Assembly: GCF_001956295.1 (NCBI RefSeq)
Contig: NZ_MRTD01000010.1
Coordinates: forward strand, 186,001-250,000
Source of the DNA: Paenibacillus sp. FSL A5-0031
Lineage (GTDB): Bacteria; Bacillota; Bacilli; Paenibacillales; Paenibacillaceae
Reading direction: 5' to 3'
Length of the DNA stretch: 64,000 bases
This document shows, piece after piece, positions 34,194-42,474 of this stretch. Within the stretch, counting starts at the first letter, position 1; every line of letters begins with the position of its first letter. A program made the translations under genes and the position numbers. The notes under the pieces are model-generated. The model was given only the letters and a program-made list of their open reading frames with translations. It did no database searches and was not told the DNA's origin.

Positions 34194-34808
34194 TTACATA
34201 GAGAAGCTGTGGAAGTAATGAATGGACGTCAGCTTCTGCGTATCCGCATCAATGAAAAGCTTTAATAAGGCTTCATCTCGCTCGAATACGATACCGTCCT
34301 CCGTCACATAATCGGGTTCCCCTAACGCATCCTTTACAGCATCTACTGTCGCTGCAACTTCACTTCCATCAATCAGCAGCGTTTTGGTATTCTCCGCCAT
34401 TTCAACAGATTGTATGAACTCACCGCTAAAGATGACATTCATATTCGGGTATTCATAGGTGATCAGATCGGTTAAATCCGGGTCCACCGTTTTGCTTTTT
34501 GGTTTTCCCAGCTTCTGAATCACAAGGCTTGGATCATCATAAAGCGTGATGCCGTTAACCGTTTGAAGCGTAAATTTTGGTTTCTTTGCCTTCACAACCG
34601 GTGTTGATTCTGCTGCATAGGTAACTTCGGTTACAGTAGAGGGAGATGCAGAAGCGATTACAATTTCATGAGTTGCTTCCTCAGCCTTTATCGCCTTCAC
34701 TGGGCTTGAAGCAGTCACTGGCGAATACGTTGCGGTGACCTGTCCAATATCTCCCGTGTATGCGAATATACCTCCGATTAAACAACCAATAAGAATAAAC
34801 GTCCTCAT
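34194..34808 (-). CDS. Secreted hypothetical protein in the stress locus
   Basis: A 204-residue exported protein with an N-terminal hydrophobic segment (residues 3-20) and a Ser/Thr/Ala-rich linker. It ends in a domain of two similar strand-helix units: NGITLYDDPSLVIQKLGKPK and VAATVDAVKDALGEPDYVT. The LGKP/LGEP phrases recall DUF4309- or BamE-like repeats, but the match is only by pattern. It lies between rsbY-like and rsbV and has its own sigma-B-type promoter, so it should be stress-induced. Confidence 0.72.
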   Translation of the reverse strand: MRTFILIGCLIGGIFAYTGDIGQVTATYSPVTASSPVKAIKAEEATHEIVIASASPSTVTEVTYAAESTPVVKAKKPKFTLQTVNGITLYDDPSLVIQKLGKPKSKTVDPDLTDLITYEYPNMNVIFSGEFIQSVEMAENTKTLLIDGSEVAATVDAVKDALGEPDYVTEDGIVFERDEALLKLFIDADTQKLTSIHYFHSFSM

Positions 34809-34862
34809 AATTATCTCCCTCCTATGCGGGATTGTCGAGCTTCCTTTTGCTTATACTTACAT

Positions 34863-34888
34863 ATAAACCGTTCGGATTGCTTTGAAAC
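34863..34888 (-). promoter_or_regulatory. Sigma-B-type promoter of the secreted hypothetical gene
   Basis: GTTTCA, 14 bases, GTTTAT on the minus strand, identical in both hexamers to the YtxH promoter at 22845. Confidence 0.62.
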
Positions 34889-34937
34889 AGGTTAAACATT
34901 TATTTTTAAAATATAATGATATCTCCAAGCCGGAAAT

Positions 34938-36074
34938 TTATTTGGTTTCAATCATGACTAAGCATATATCGTCCTTCTGGCTGACACTCGCATGCTCCGA
35001 TAAAAATGCACTGACCATTTCCGCATGCTCACTCGCATCTTCTTTTATTAGCTGTTCGACAAGCATATTAAGCTTATCCTCTTCTTTATCTCCAAGAGAT
35101 TCACTTAATCCATCCGTATAAAGAACGATCTTCATATGATCCTCGTAAGAGATGCTGCCCTTTTGGATGTCGATATTTTCAAACAGCCCAATCGCACAGC
35201 AGCCTGCAGTCAACAAGGTTGTCTCGTCGCCAATTAGTACTTTTCCCGGAGGATGTCCGGCATTTACATATTCAATGACCCGCTTATTCGTATCCAGTAC
35301 TAAATAAATGGCGGTAAAATAATAGTTAAGCAGTTCTTCCTTCTTATACAGCTGGTTCATATACCGATTCAGCTCGCGCATAACAAGACTTGGATCGGTA
35401 ATATGCGTAATTGTATCCTTAAGAACCGAGGAGATATACATGCAAACCAATGAAGAAGAAATGCCATGTCCCATCATATCCAGCAAAATAACGCCGTAAC
35501 GATTCTCATCAATCGGGTACCATGCGTAGAAATCGCCCGCAAGCTCCGAAGAAGGCTGATATACAGCGCTTATCGCCACATGATCATCGTTGATCGGCTG
35601 GCTTAATACATTTCGTTGCACCTTTTTGGCTAGCTCCAGCTTTGCTTTAATCTGCCTGTCTCTTTCTTTGTGCCAATCAATTTCACGCTTGAGCCTTAAA
35701 GCAGAACGAATCCTAGCGAGCAGCTCCATCTTGTTAATCGGCTTCATCACGTAATCACTGGCACCGGCATCAAGCGCTTCCGCCATCTTGCTGGAATCGC
35801 CAAGCGCAGTAACAAAAATAATCGGAACATCCTTATAGCGCTCCACCTGCAATATTCGTTTGCAAGCTTCTAAGCCATCGATCTCCGGCATCATCATATC
35901 CATCAAAATCAAATCTACGTTTGATTCAGTCGATAACGTACAATCAATGTCCAGCATCGTATAAAGCTCTTTTGCCGAGGACGCGATTTTCAAGTTTTTA
36001 TAACCTTCTTTATTTAAAATAGCTTTAATAATAATCTGGTTAGTAGCATTATCATCTACAATTATAATACTCAT
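34938..36074 (-). CDS. rsbY: RsbY-like response regulator with PP2C/SpoIIE phosphatase domain
   Basis: A 378-residue two-part protein. The N-terminal receiver (about 1-120) has the phospho-Asp in LILMDMMMPEIDG and the switch Lys in YVMKPINKMELL. A helical linker (about 125-155) leads to a PP2C-type phosphatase with metal-binding motifs ELAGDFYAWY, LLDMMGHGISSSL, NAGHPPG and LYTDGLSES. This is the architecture of B. cereus RsbY, which dephosphorylates RsbV-P when phosphorylated by RsbK. Here it lies upstream of rsbV in the same direction, and the RsbK-like kinase is about 7 kb away. Confidence 0.9.
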   Translation of the reverse strand: MSIIIVDDNATNQIIIKAILNKEGYKNLKIASSAKELYTMLDIDCTLSTESNVDLILMDMMMPEIDGLEACKRILQVERYKDVPIIFVTALGDSSKMAEALDAGASDYVMKPINKMELLARIRSALRLKREIDWHKERDRQIKAKLELAKKVQRNVLSQPINDDHVAISAVYQPSSELAGDFYAWYPIDENRYGVILLDMMGHGISSSLVCMYISSVLKDTITHITDPSLVMRELNRYMNQLYKKEELLNYYFTAIYLVLDTNKRVIEYVNAGHPPGKVLIGDETTLLTAGCCAIGLFENIDIQKGSISYEDHMKIVLYTDGLSESLGDKEEDKLNMLVEQLIKEDASEHAEMVSAFLSEHASVSQKDDICLVMIETK

Positions 36075-36217
36075 ATGCAGGCTCCTTTAGCTCCAATAAC
36101 TACTACTTATATTCTGAGCGTAAGCGGTAGTAGAGTCAAATTTTTATAAGTAAAATTACCAAGCAGCATATTAACTTATAAGCTTACTTATAAAATTGAA
36201 ACTTAGCTTTCTAATAA

Positions 36218-36243
36218 AGGGCCTACCCTCGCGGATAGGCCCT
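36218..36243 (-). terminator. Hairpin after the YflT-type gene
   Basis: A perfect 8-base stem AGGGCCTA/TAGGCCCT with a ten-base loop. Only three T follow directly on the minus strand, so it is a modest terminator. Confidence 0.6.
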
Positions 36244-36275
36244 GATTGAATTCTTGGTAGTTGTGGAGCCTCTTG

Positions 36276-36674
36276 TTAACCCATGTATTGAGGGTAGTAG
36301 TATACGGCAGGGTCAAATTCTTCACCTGTATATTCTTTACCGCCCCATGCGATGACCAAGATTTTATCCTGATCCATCTCGCGTTCAAGACGCTGTGACT
36401 CTTGCTCCGAAATACCAAGTGATCTCATCTTAGCCCGCAGCTCATCTCCGGTCGAGCGGAAAATGTTTGCGATCGCCGATCCTAGACCTTCTTCGGAAAT
36501 GCCGATTTTCTCAGCGTCCGTGTTGTCAGCAATACGATTTGTCCGGTCCTTGTCATGCGTCAGTACAAAAATTTTGTCCTTCGCATAACCTTCCGTTTGA
36601 AATTTATAAACCTGCTCTTGCACCTCGACAGCGTTGTTTACCGTGTGTACCTTCGTATTGGATAAATGGTTCAT
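36276..36674 (-). CDS. General stress protein, YflT domain
   Basis: A 132-residue soluble protein. VHTVNNAVEVQEQVYKF and GYAKDKIFVLTHDKDRTN are typical of YflT/general stress protein 17M-like proteins. A helical insert (EQESQRLEREMDQDKILVI) and a Tyr-rich end (DPAVYYYPQYMG) follow. AGGAGG precedes the ATG. It follows the DUF1328 gene by 73 bases with no terminator, so the sigma-B-type promoter at 36978 probably drives both. Confidence 0.85.
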   Translation of the reverse strand: MNHLSNTKVHTVNNAVEVQEQVYKFQTEGYAKDKIFVLTHDKDRTNRIADNTDAEKIGISEEGLGSAIANIFRSTGDELRAKMRSLGISEQESQRLEREMDQDKILVIAWGGKEYTGEEFDPAVYYYPQYMG

Positions 36675-36747
36675 AGTAAATTCCTCCTCAGTTTTTGTTT
36701 GGAATCGTTTTGTTTAAATTAGTGTTGTTCTACTTTGTTAGATGAAG

Positions 36748-36912
36748 TTAACTGACTCGTCTTCTACCAACGATGAGAGAAACAATAAAGAGAATAACGA
36801 ATACGACGAATAATATTTTTGCTATCCCGGCTAATGCGGAGGCAATGCCTAGAAATCCGAAAATGCCTGCGACAATGGCAAAGATGAAAAATAATAATGC
36901 CCATCCTAACAT
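36748..36912 (-). CDS. DUF1328 (YtjA-type) small membrane protein
   Basis: A 54-residue protein, [20 protein letters not shown] onward, with two hydrophobic helices and a basic end (VGRRRVS), the classic DUF1328 form. AAGGAAGG lies upstream of the ATG at 36912. It is the first gene after a sigma-B-type promoter, and small proteins of this family are often stress-induced. Function unknown. Confidence 0.85.
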   Translation of the reverse strand: MLGWALLFFIFAIVAGIFGFLGIASALAGIAKILFVVFVILFIVSLIVGRRRVS

Positions 36913-36977
36913 CGGAATCATCCTTCCTTTGAAGCTGTGTTTTTGTTGATTGGTTAATTTGTTAACTTGTCATGTTA

Positions 36978-37003
36978 TTAACCAGCCTATTGACCTTTGA
37001 AAC
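36978..37003 (-). promoter_or_regulatory. Sigma-B-type promoter of the DUF1328-YflT operon
   Basis: GTTTCA, 14 bases, GGTTAA on the minus strand. It diverges from a promoter with the same hexamers and spacing at 37075-37100. Confidence 0.65.
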
Positions 37004-37074
37004 AACCCATTCTCAGACTTCCGAATTGAAAATAGGGCTATTAATGAAGCAATAAATAATCCGTTTTTTCAAAT

Positions 37075-37100
37075 GTTTCAGAAGCTCTGGAATAGGTTAA
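37075..37100 (+). promoter_or_regulatory. Sigma-B-type promoter of the alpha/beta hydrolase gene
   Basis: GTTTCA (37075-37080), 14 bases, GGTTAA (37095-37100), 49 bases before the ATG. Confidence 0.65.
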
Positions 37101-37148
37101 GAGACTACACCAAAACAAATCGATAATAGAAAAGGCTGGTGATGATCG

Positions 37149-38030
37149 ATGGAAAAGCAGCGTATACACGTTAATGGCATCGATTTAGTCTATGAAGAAT
37201 GTGGCAGTAGTAAAGGAGACGTCATTGTATTGCTCCACGGCTTTTGCGGCTCATCTCAATACTGGCAAAAAATCTGTCCTGTATTAGGTGATCAATATCG
37301 CGTCATCATCCCTGATCTCCGCGGTCACGGCGGTTCATCTGCTCCTGAGGGCCCGTATACAATGGAGACTATGGCCGAGGATATTGCAGCACTTTTGGAA
37401 GCACTTGCAATTGAGAAGGTTGTTATGTTCGGTCATTCCTTGGGCGGTTATGTAACAGCTGCCTTTGCAGAGAAATATCCGGACAAGCTCGCAGGTTTTG
37501 CCCTTATCCATTCGACTGTGCTTCCCGACTCCGAGGTTACAAAGGAGAAACGTGATACAGATATTGAAGCGATTCACGAAAAAGGCATTTCAAAATATTT
37601 GTACAGCATCATTCCTAATCTATTTACCGATGATAAAGTCGGAGAAATGCGCGACGAGGTCAATCAGCTCATTGGAGTAGGTCAGGAGATGGAGGCGCAC
37701 GCTGCTATCGCTACATTAGAGGGGATGAAGATGCGTCCCGACCGCAGCCATGTGCTGGCAGAAGCCAAATACCCTATTTTGCTAGTAGCAGGCGCAGAGG
37801 ATGGTGTCATTAAACCTAATGATACGTTCACGGTTACGAGTCTGGATCAACCTGAAACGACGTTCAAATACCCTCATATTCTGGAGACAACATTCGAGGA
37901 TGTCGGACATATGAGTCTTATGGAAGTATCCGATCAGCTAGCGAGAGTGATGTCGACGTATTTGAAAACGCTATTAGAACGTGAGAAAACGAGAACTGAA
38001 GCAAAAACGGAAAATGCCGCAAGCAGCTAA
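37149..38030 (+). CDS. Alpha/beta hydrolase
   Basis: A 293-residue hydrolase. The oxyanion-region motif is VLLHGFCGSSQYWQ, the nucleophile Ser lies in MFGHSLGGYV, the acid is the Asp of VAGAEDGVI, and the His is in FEDVGHMSLME. A cap of about 70 residues lies between strands 6 and 7, as in haloperoxidase- or esterase-like members. The C-terminus has a charged tail (REKTRTEAKTENAASS). A sigma-B-type promoter makes it part of the stress set. RsbQ, the partner of RsbP, has the same fold, but I see no specific similarity. Confidence 0.9.
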   Translation: MEKQRIHVNGIDLVYEECGSSKGDVIVLLHGFCGSSQYWQKICPVLGDQYRVIIPDLRGHGGSSAPEGPYTMETMAEDIAALLEALAIEKVVMFGHSLGGYVTAAFAEKYPDKLAGFALIHSTVLPDSEVTKEKRDTDIEAIHEKGISKYLYSIIPNLFTDDKVGEMRDEVNQLIGVGQEMEAHAAIATLEGMKMRPDRSHVLAEAKYPILLVAGAEDGVIKPNDTFTVTSLDQPETTFKYPHILETTFEDVGHMSLMEVSDQLARVMSTYLKTLLEREKTRTEAKTENAASS

Positions 38031-38053
38031 GTTATCTTTTTTCACTACAAACT

Positions 38054-38079
38054 GTTTCATATCATGCTAAGCGGGGTAA
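38054..38079 (+). promoter_or_regulatory. Sigma-B promoter of the YjzC-like gene
   Basis: GTTTCA (38054-38059), 14 bases, GGGTAA (38074-38079), 62 bases before the ATG. Confidence 0.72.
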
Positions 38080-38141
38080 ATAAGAATAAGCAGGTAACCC
38101 CCTATCTACCTGCTACAAAATAACTGGAGGTGCTAGTTACT

Positions 38142-38300
38142 ATGAGTAGTACGAATACTTCTTATCGAACGGGAGAAATTGTTAAGCATGCTGGGAACTA
38201 CATTTCAGAATCAGGCAAGAAAGATAAGCTCCAAAAGGGAGAAAAATTCCCTGCTTGTCCTATTAGCGGTAATGAAACAACTTGGAGTAATGCCGATTAG
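38142..38300 (+). CDS. yjzC: YjzC family small protein
   Basis: A 52-residue protein beginning MSSTNTSYRTGEIVKHAGNY. The order RTGE--KHAG-Y--ESG, then KGEKFPACP and TTW at the end resembles YjzC of B. subtilis. CTGGAGG precedes the ATG. A sigma-B promoter lies upstream and a strong terminator follows, so it is a single-gene stress unit. Function unknown. Confidence 0.78.
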   Translation: MSSTNTSYRTGEIVKHAGNYISESGKKDKLQKGEKFPACPISGNETTWSNAD

Positions 38301-38328
38301 CGCAAAATAAACGTATGGAACCATATTG

Positions 38329-38373
38329 AAGGGCTGTCTCAAAAGTAGTTTATCTACTTTTGGGGCAGCCCTT
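38329..38373 (+). terminator. Terminator with the recurrent CCAAAAGTAG stem
   Basis: A 20-base near-perfect stem (AAGGGCTGTCTCAAAAGTAG with its complement) and a five-base loop. A very similar stem occurs at 56266-56305, and one arm at 32680-32705. Confidence 0.8.
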
Positions 38374-38401
38374 CTGGCATTTTAAATTTATGCTTACGCA
38401 C

Positions 38402-38431
38402 TTGTATACTTGTATGGTAGTATGGTAGTGT
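38402..38431 (+). promoter_or_regulatory. Direct repeats before the uxu regulator gene (possible operator)
   Basis: CTTGTATA-CTTGTATGG and TATGGTAG-TATGGTAG repeats lie 22-51 bases upstream of the GntR start. FCD-type GntR regulators commonly bind TTGTAT-like half sites. Assignment is tentative. Confidence 0.35.
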
Positions 38432-38452
38432 GAAGATGAAAGGAATGAGCCG

Positions 38453-39130
38453 ATGGATTACCATGTACGTCAACAGCCCCTATCCACTAGAGACTCCGTT
38501 TATATGCAGCTAAGAGAACAGATTTTGAAGCTGGAACTGCCGCCTGGAACAGCTCTTTCAGAGAATGAGACTTCCATTTTGTTCAAGGTCAGCCGTACTC
38601 CCGTGAGGGAAAGCTTCCTTAGACTCGCTCAAGAGGGTCTTGTTCAAGTGCTTCCACAGCGGGGAACACTCGTTTCATTAATCGACACTGCACTCGTAGA
38701 GGAAGCAAGATTTATGCGAGAGCATCTAGAGAGGGCTGTCATTCGGTTAGCGTGCAGCCATTTTCCTGCGCCCTACCTTCTCGAGCTTCAGAACAACCTT
38801 CACCTTCAGCAGGAAAGCATTCACAACAAAGATAACCAAAGTATGTTTTCGCTTGACGAAGCCTTTCATCGCATCTTATTTGAAGGCTGCAGCAAGAGCA
38901 ACACCTGGTCGAATATGCAGCAAATGAATGGGCATCTCAATCGAAGCCGTATGCTGCGTCTAGTGGATGATCTCCACTGGGAAAATCTTTATGCGCAGCA
39001 TCGCATGATGGCAGAAGCTGTAGAAGCTCAAGATGCGGATACTGCTGAACGGCTCATGACGGAGCATCTTACTCAGAACATATCCGATCAGGCCGTGCTT
39101 AAGGAAAAGTATCCTCATTACTACAAATAA
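38453..39130 (+). CDS. GntR family regulator with FCD domain (hexuronate operon)
   Basis: A 225-residue FadR-type regulator. The winged helix (SVYMQLREQILKLELPPGT, SENETSILFKVSRTPVRESF) is followed by an FCD ligand domain with EARFMREHLERAVIRLA and metal-site histidines in DEAFHRILFEG and AQHRMMAEA. It is 19 bases before uxuA. Control of the uxuAB genes by a hexuronate or aldonate ligand is inferred. Confidence 0.9.
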   Translation: MDYHVRQQPLSTRDSVYMQLREQILKLELPPGTALSENETSILFKVSRTPVRESFLRLAQEGLVQVLPQRGTLVSLIDTALVEEARFMREHLERAVIRLACSHFPAPYLLELQNNLHLQQESIHNKDNQSMFSLDEAFHRILFEGCSKSNTWSNMQQMNGHLNRSRMLRLVDDLHWENLYAQHRMMAEAVEAQDADTAERLMTEHLTQNISDQAVLKEKYPHYYK

Positions 39131-39149
39131 AACGGGAGGATTGATACGC

Positions 39150-40241
39150 ATGAAAATGACTTTTAGATGGTTCGGAGAAGGCAACGATACGGTTCCCCTT
39201 AGCTATATTAAACAAATTCCCGGTACAGACGGTATCGTCTGGTCGCTTCATGATGTTGCGGCAGGAGAGGAATGGCCGCTGGAGCGAATTTTGGAGGTAA
39301 AGCAGCAAGCAGAGCAAAACGGTTTGCATATCGATGTCGTTGAAAGCGTTAACGTGCACGAGGACATTAAGCTTGGTTTGCCGTCTCGTGATTTATACAT
39401 AGACAATTATAAGAAAACAATTGAGAAGCTAGGCAGCGTTGGCGTTAAAGTTATTTGCTATAACTTCATGCCCATCTTCGATTGGTTGCGCACCGATTTG
39501 CACAAGCCGATGGGCAATGGTGCAACCGCTTTATTTTATGAAAATAGCCGAATAGCTGATGCCGATCCATTCCAATTTGTTGAAGAGATTAACGCGAACT
39601 CAGCGTTAACTATGCCGGGTTGGGAGCCTGAGCGGCTTCAGCATTTGACGAAGCTGTTTGAGGCTTATCAAGGCGTGACCGAAGAGCATCTATGGGAAAA
39701 TCTTCGTTACTTCTTAAATGAAATTATACCTGTAGCAGCACGCAACGGCATTCGAATGGCCATTCATCCGGATGATCCGCCATGGTCTGTGTTCGGGTTG
39801 CCGCGTATTATGACTTGTCAGGAAAACTTCAGAACTTTCCTCAAGCTGTATGATAGTCCTTTTAACGGAATCACGCTTTGCAGCGGCTCGCTCGGCGCAA
39901 ATCCTAGCAATGATATTATTTCTATGATTCATGAGTTTGCAGACCGTATCCCATTTGCCCATATCCGCAACGTCCGCGTGTATGAGAACGGAGATTTTAT
40001 CGAGACTTCTCACCGTACAGAAGATGGAACCGTTGATATCGCCGGCATTGTGAGGGCTTATCACGAGGTTGGCTACACAGGATATGCAAGGCCTGATCAT
40101 GGGCGTCATATCTTCGATGAGCAGTGTAGACCGGGATATGGCCTATACGATCGCGCGCTCGGCATTATGTATTTATGGGGGCTTTGGGACGCGTATCAGC
40201 TTGCAGCCGCTACGACTGCAGGTTCGGAGGGCAAATCATGA
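39150..40241 (+). CDS. uxuA: Mannonate dehydratase UxuA
   Basis: A 363-residue enzyme that dehydrates D-mannonate to 2-keto-3-deoxygluconate in glucuronate breakdown. It opens [17 protein letters not shown] and has [36 protein letters not shown] and [15 protein letters not shown], which hold the metal-binding His and Cys, plus HIRNVR and [13 protein letters not shown] near the end. The ATG at 39150 follows GGGAGG; a TTG nine bases earlier is too close to that site. It overlaps uxuB by four bases. Confidence 0.96.
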   Translation: MKMTFRWFGEGNDTVPLSYIKQIPGTDGIVWSLHDVAAGEEWPLERILEVKQQAEQNGLHIDVVESVNVHEDIKLGLPSRDLYIDNYKKTIEKLGSVGVKVICYNFMPIFDWLRTDLHKPMGNGATALFYENSRIADADPFQFVEEINANSALTMPGWEPERLQHLTKLFEAYQGVTEEHLWENLRYFLNEIIPVAARNGIRMAIHPDDPPWSVFGLPRIMTCQENFRTFLKLYDSPFNGITLCSGSLGANPSNDIISMIHEFADRIPFAHIRNVRVYENGDFIETSHRTEDGTVDIAGIVRAYHEVGYTGYARPDHGRHIFDEQCRPGYGLYDRALGIMYLWGLWDAYQLAAATTAGSEGKS

Positions 40242-41092
40242 CACAGCTGCCTAAGCATGAGTCATTTGAAGGCAAGGTCGCTGTCATCACTGGCGGTGCG
40301 GGCGTACTTTGCCGAGTCATGGCGCTTGAGCTTGCTAGGCAAGGTGCCAAAATCGCCATTCTCAATCGCACCGCTGAGAAAGGGATTGCCGTGGCTGAGG
40401 AGATACAGGCTGCCGGCGGGATCGCCAGCGCTGTCGCATGTGATGTCACGAGCGCTGAGAGCACGAAAGCAGCAGCAGCGGCTGTGCTCGATAAGCTTGG
40501 TCCATGCGATATATTAATTAATGGTGCAGGCGGCAATCATCCTAGCGCGAATACGACGAACGAGACCTTTAAGCCGGAGCATCTTCAATCAGAAAATATA
40601 ACGACGCTGTTTAATTTGAGCATTGAAGGATTCCGCAGCGTCATGGATCTCAACTTTATCGGCACACTTATTCCAACGCAAATCTTTACAGAACAAATGC
40701 TTGGCCGTCAGGGCGCAACGATCATAAATATTTCATCGATGAGCGCTCCATCGCCGATGACCAAAGTACCTGCCTATAGTGCAGCCAAAGCAGCTATCGT
40801 CAATTTCACGCAGTGGCTGGCCGTTCATCTAGCTGAATCCGGCATTCGAGTTAACGCTATTGCTCCTGGATTTTTCCTAACTGAACAGAACAGAAAGCTG
40901 CTATTGGACGAGGATGGTCATTTAACCGAACGCTCAGGCAAAATTATTTCCCATACTCCAATGCGCCGATTCGGCAAACCCGAAGATTTGCTGGGTACTC
41001 TATTATGGCTCGCTGACGAGACAACGGCAGGTTTTGTCACTGGTACAACGATTCCAGTTGACGGCGGTTTTTTAGCCTATTCAGGTGTTTAG
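40238..41092 (+). CDS. uxuB: D-mannonate (fructuronate) oxidoreductase, SDR family
   Basis: A 284-residue short-chain dehydrogenase. It has the NAD(P)-binding [26 protein letters not shown], and a catalytic Ser-Tyr-Lys set in [21 protein letters not shown]. The C-terminus has [19 protein letters not shown]-type enzymes like YjmF replace the long-chain UxuB in Bacillota, converting D-fructuronate to D-mannonate for UxuA. The ATG overlaps the uxuA stop (ATGA); an in-frame start 63 bases upstream lies inside uxuA and is not used. Confidence 0.9.
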   Translation: MTQLPKHESFEGKVAVITGGAGVLCRVMALELARQGAKIAILNRTAEKGIAVAEEIQAAGGIASAVACDVTSAESTKAAAAAVLDKLGPCDILINGAGGNHPSANTTNETFKPEHLQSENITTLFNLSIEGFRSVMDLNFIGTLIPTQIFTEQMLGRQGATIINISSMSAPSPMTKVPAYSAAKAAIVNFTQWLAVHLAESGIRVNAIAPGFFLTEQNRKLLLDEDGHLTERSGKIISHTPMRRFGKPEDLLGTLLWLADETTAGFVTGTTIPVDGGFLAYSGV

Positions 41093-41107
41093 TTTTTCAT
41101 AAAAAAT

Positions 41108-41148
41108 AGCAGGCTGCCTAATGAACTTATCGTCTGGGGCAGCCTGCT
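41108..41148 (+). terminator. Terminator of the uxu operon
   Basis: An 11-base perfect stem AGCAGGCTGCC/GGCAGCCTGCT with a 19-base loop, followed by AACCTTTT. Confidence 0.7.
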
Positions 41149-41199
41149 AACCTTTTCCCATACATTTGCTTAGAAAATTCAGCTTAATCAAGGGTATAT

Positions 41200-41487
41200 T
41201 CAAGCGCTGGCATAAGCAAGGTCAAAAGCTGCTGCTGCTGTAAAATCCAGCTCCGTAAGGCCGCCATCATGCCATGTCGTCATTCGGAGCGTTACCATTT
41301 TATAATCGATAGCTATGAATGGATGATGGTTCAGACGCTCGGATGCTTGCGCAACCTCGTTTACGAAAGCGATAGCGCTTGGAAACGATTTAAAGCGATA
41401 TTTTTTGATCATCCATTTACCCTCCTCCCGCTTCCAGCCTTCACATGCCGCCAAGCTTTTTTCGATTTCGGGCTCCGTTAGCTTCAT
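41200..41487 (-). CDS. Pterin-4a-carbinolamine dehydratase
   Basis: A 95-residue protein. FKSFPSAIAFVNEVAQASERLNHHP contains the conserved pair of His, and VTLRMTTWHDGGLTELD holds the third catalytic His; this is the standard PCD/PhhB fold. The ATG at 41487 has GGGAG eight bases upstream; a GTG nine bases earlier is the alternative. No aromatic amino acid hydroxylase is seen nearby, so its role may be in general pterin recycling. Confidence 0.92.
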   Translation of the reverse strand: MKLTEPEIEKSLAACEGWKREEGKWMIKKYRFKSFPSAIAFVNEVAQASERLNHHPFIAIDYKMVTLRMTTWHDGGLTELDFTAAAAFDLAYASA

Positions 41488-41675
41488 ACATTCCACTCCC
41501 TCGTCTCACTATGACTCCACTACTGTACAACACCCAGCTTATTTCATAATGTTATAGCAAGGAAAAGGATTGAACAAGTTTGGCCACACGAAAAACGCCA
41601 CCCAGGGAACTGGACAGCGTTAATTTTTAAGGCTTATCCTGTTTATTGGATGAACGATACTTGTGCCCCTTAACA

Positions 41676-42437
41676 CTACAGCTTCGGGCAGTTGGTGCAG
41701 TATTCTTTGTCGCTTGTGACCTCATAGTAGAAGCAGCAGGTTTTGCGAACCCGCATAGGTGTATTAGAAACAGATGAACAGGTCGGTTCGACATAAAAGC
41801 GGCTTAGCGGATTTTGTTTTTCCCCAAATAAAACACCAGGAGCCTGATGAATCACATACTGAAAATCTGCTCGGGCTCGGGATTGCTCTTGCTGTTCACC
41901 CGTTAATCCGATTCGTTTTTCGTAGAGCGAGAATATACGAACCGCAACATTTTCCCATAATATCGGTTTTGGCACGTTCGCTGCTCTAGACATGACCGCA
42001 ACTAATTTCCCTAAGTTCTCAGCAAAAAGAGCTTGCATAACCGTATTGCGCCAAACATGCCGCTCGCTGGCTTCTGGCATTGCAGCATCACTATCGGCAA
42101 GACTGACATGCTCCAGCCAAGAGTGGCCCAGTGACGATCCAAGAATACAATTACGTGCAGATAAATTCAGTCCCTTGTTGTAAACTGTCATGGCGTACAG
42201 CAGCGGTGCTGTAGTTAAAAAGGCGTACCTTTTAAAAAACTGCGATGCTGTGACCATCCTCGATGGGGACTGTAGAATGACGGTCAGCCTGTCCAAATAG
42301 TCGGAGCACATCTCCATGTCAAGCAAGTCCAAAGCTCTCACCGATCCGACTGAGCGGGTTCCATCATATTCACACAAGCCAAAATGTTGGCTCAAATAAT
42401 CCCTCTCATTCTGCGCGAGCTGCGACTGCTTATTCAT
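41676..42437 (-). CDS. FhuF-like ferric-siderophore reductase
   Basis: A 253-residue protein starting MNKQSQLAQNERDYL. The C-terminus RKTCCFYYEVTSDKEYCTNCP has the CC...CxxC [2Fe-2S] ligand set of FhuF-type reductases that release iron from imported siderophores in the cytoplasm. AGGGGGA precedes the ATG at 42437. It lies 37 bases downstream of the siderophore-binding protein gene and shares its Fur-box promoter. Confidence 0.85.
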   Translation of the reverse strand: MNKQSQLAQNERDYLSQHFGLCEYDGTRSVGSVRALDLLDMEMCSDYLDRLTVILQSPSRMVTASQFFKRYAFLTTAPLLYAMTVYNKGLNLSARNCILGSSLGHSWLEHVSLADSDAAMPEASERHVWRNTVMQALFAENLGKLVAVMSRAANVPKPILWENVAVRIFSLYEKRIGLTGEQQEQSRARADFQYVIHQAPGVLFGEKQNPLSRFYVEPTCSSVSNTPMRVRKTCCFYYEVTSDKEYCTNCPKL

Positions 42438-42474
42438 ACACAATCCCCCTCTGGCATTTTGGTTCAAAAAGGTT

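Noticed and set aside
37149-38030. RsbQ (cofactor partner of RsbP)
   Set aside because: The fold and stress promoter fit, but specific sequence similarity to RsbQ is not apparent and no PAS-type RsbP phosphatase is present.
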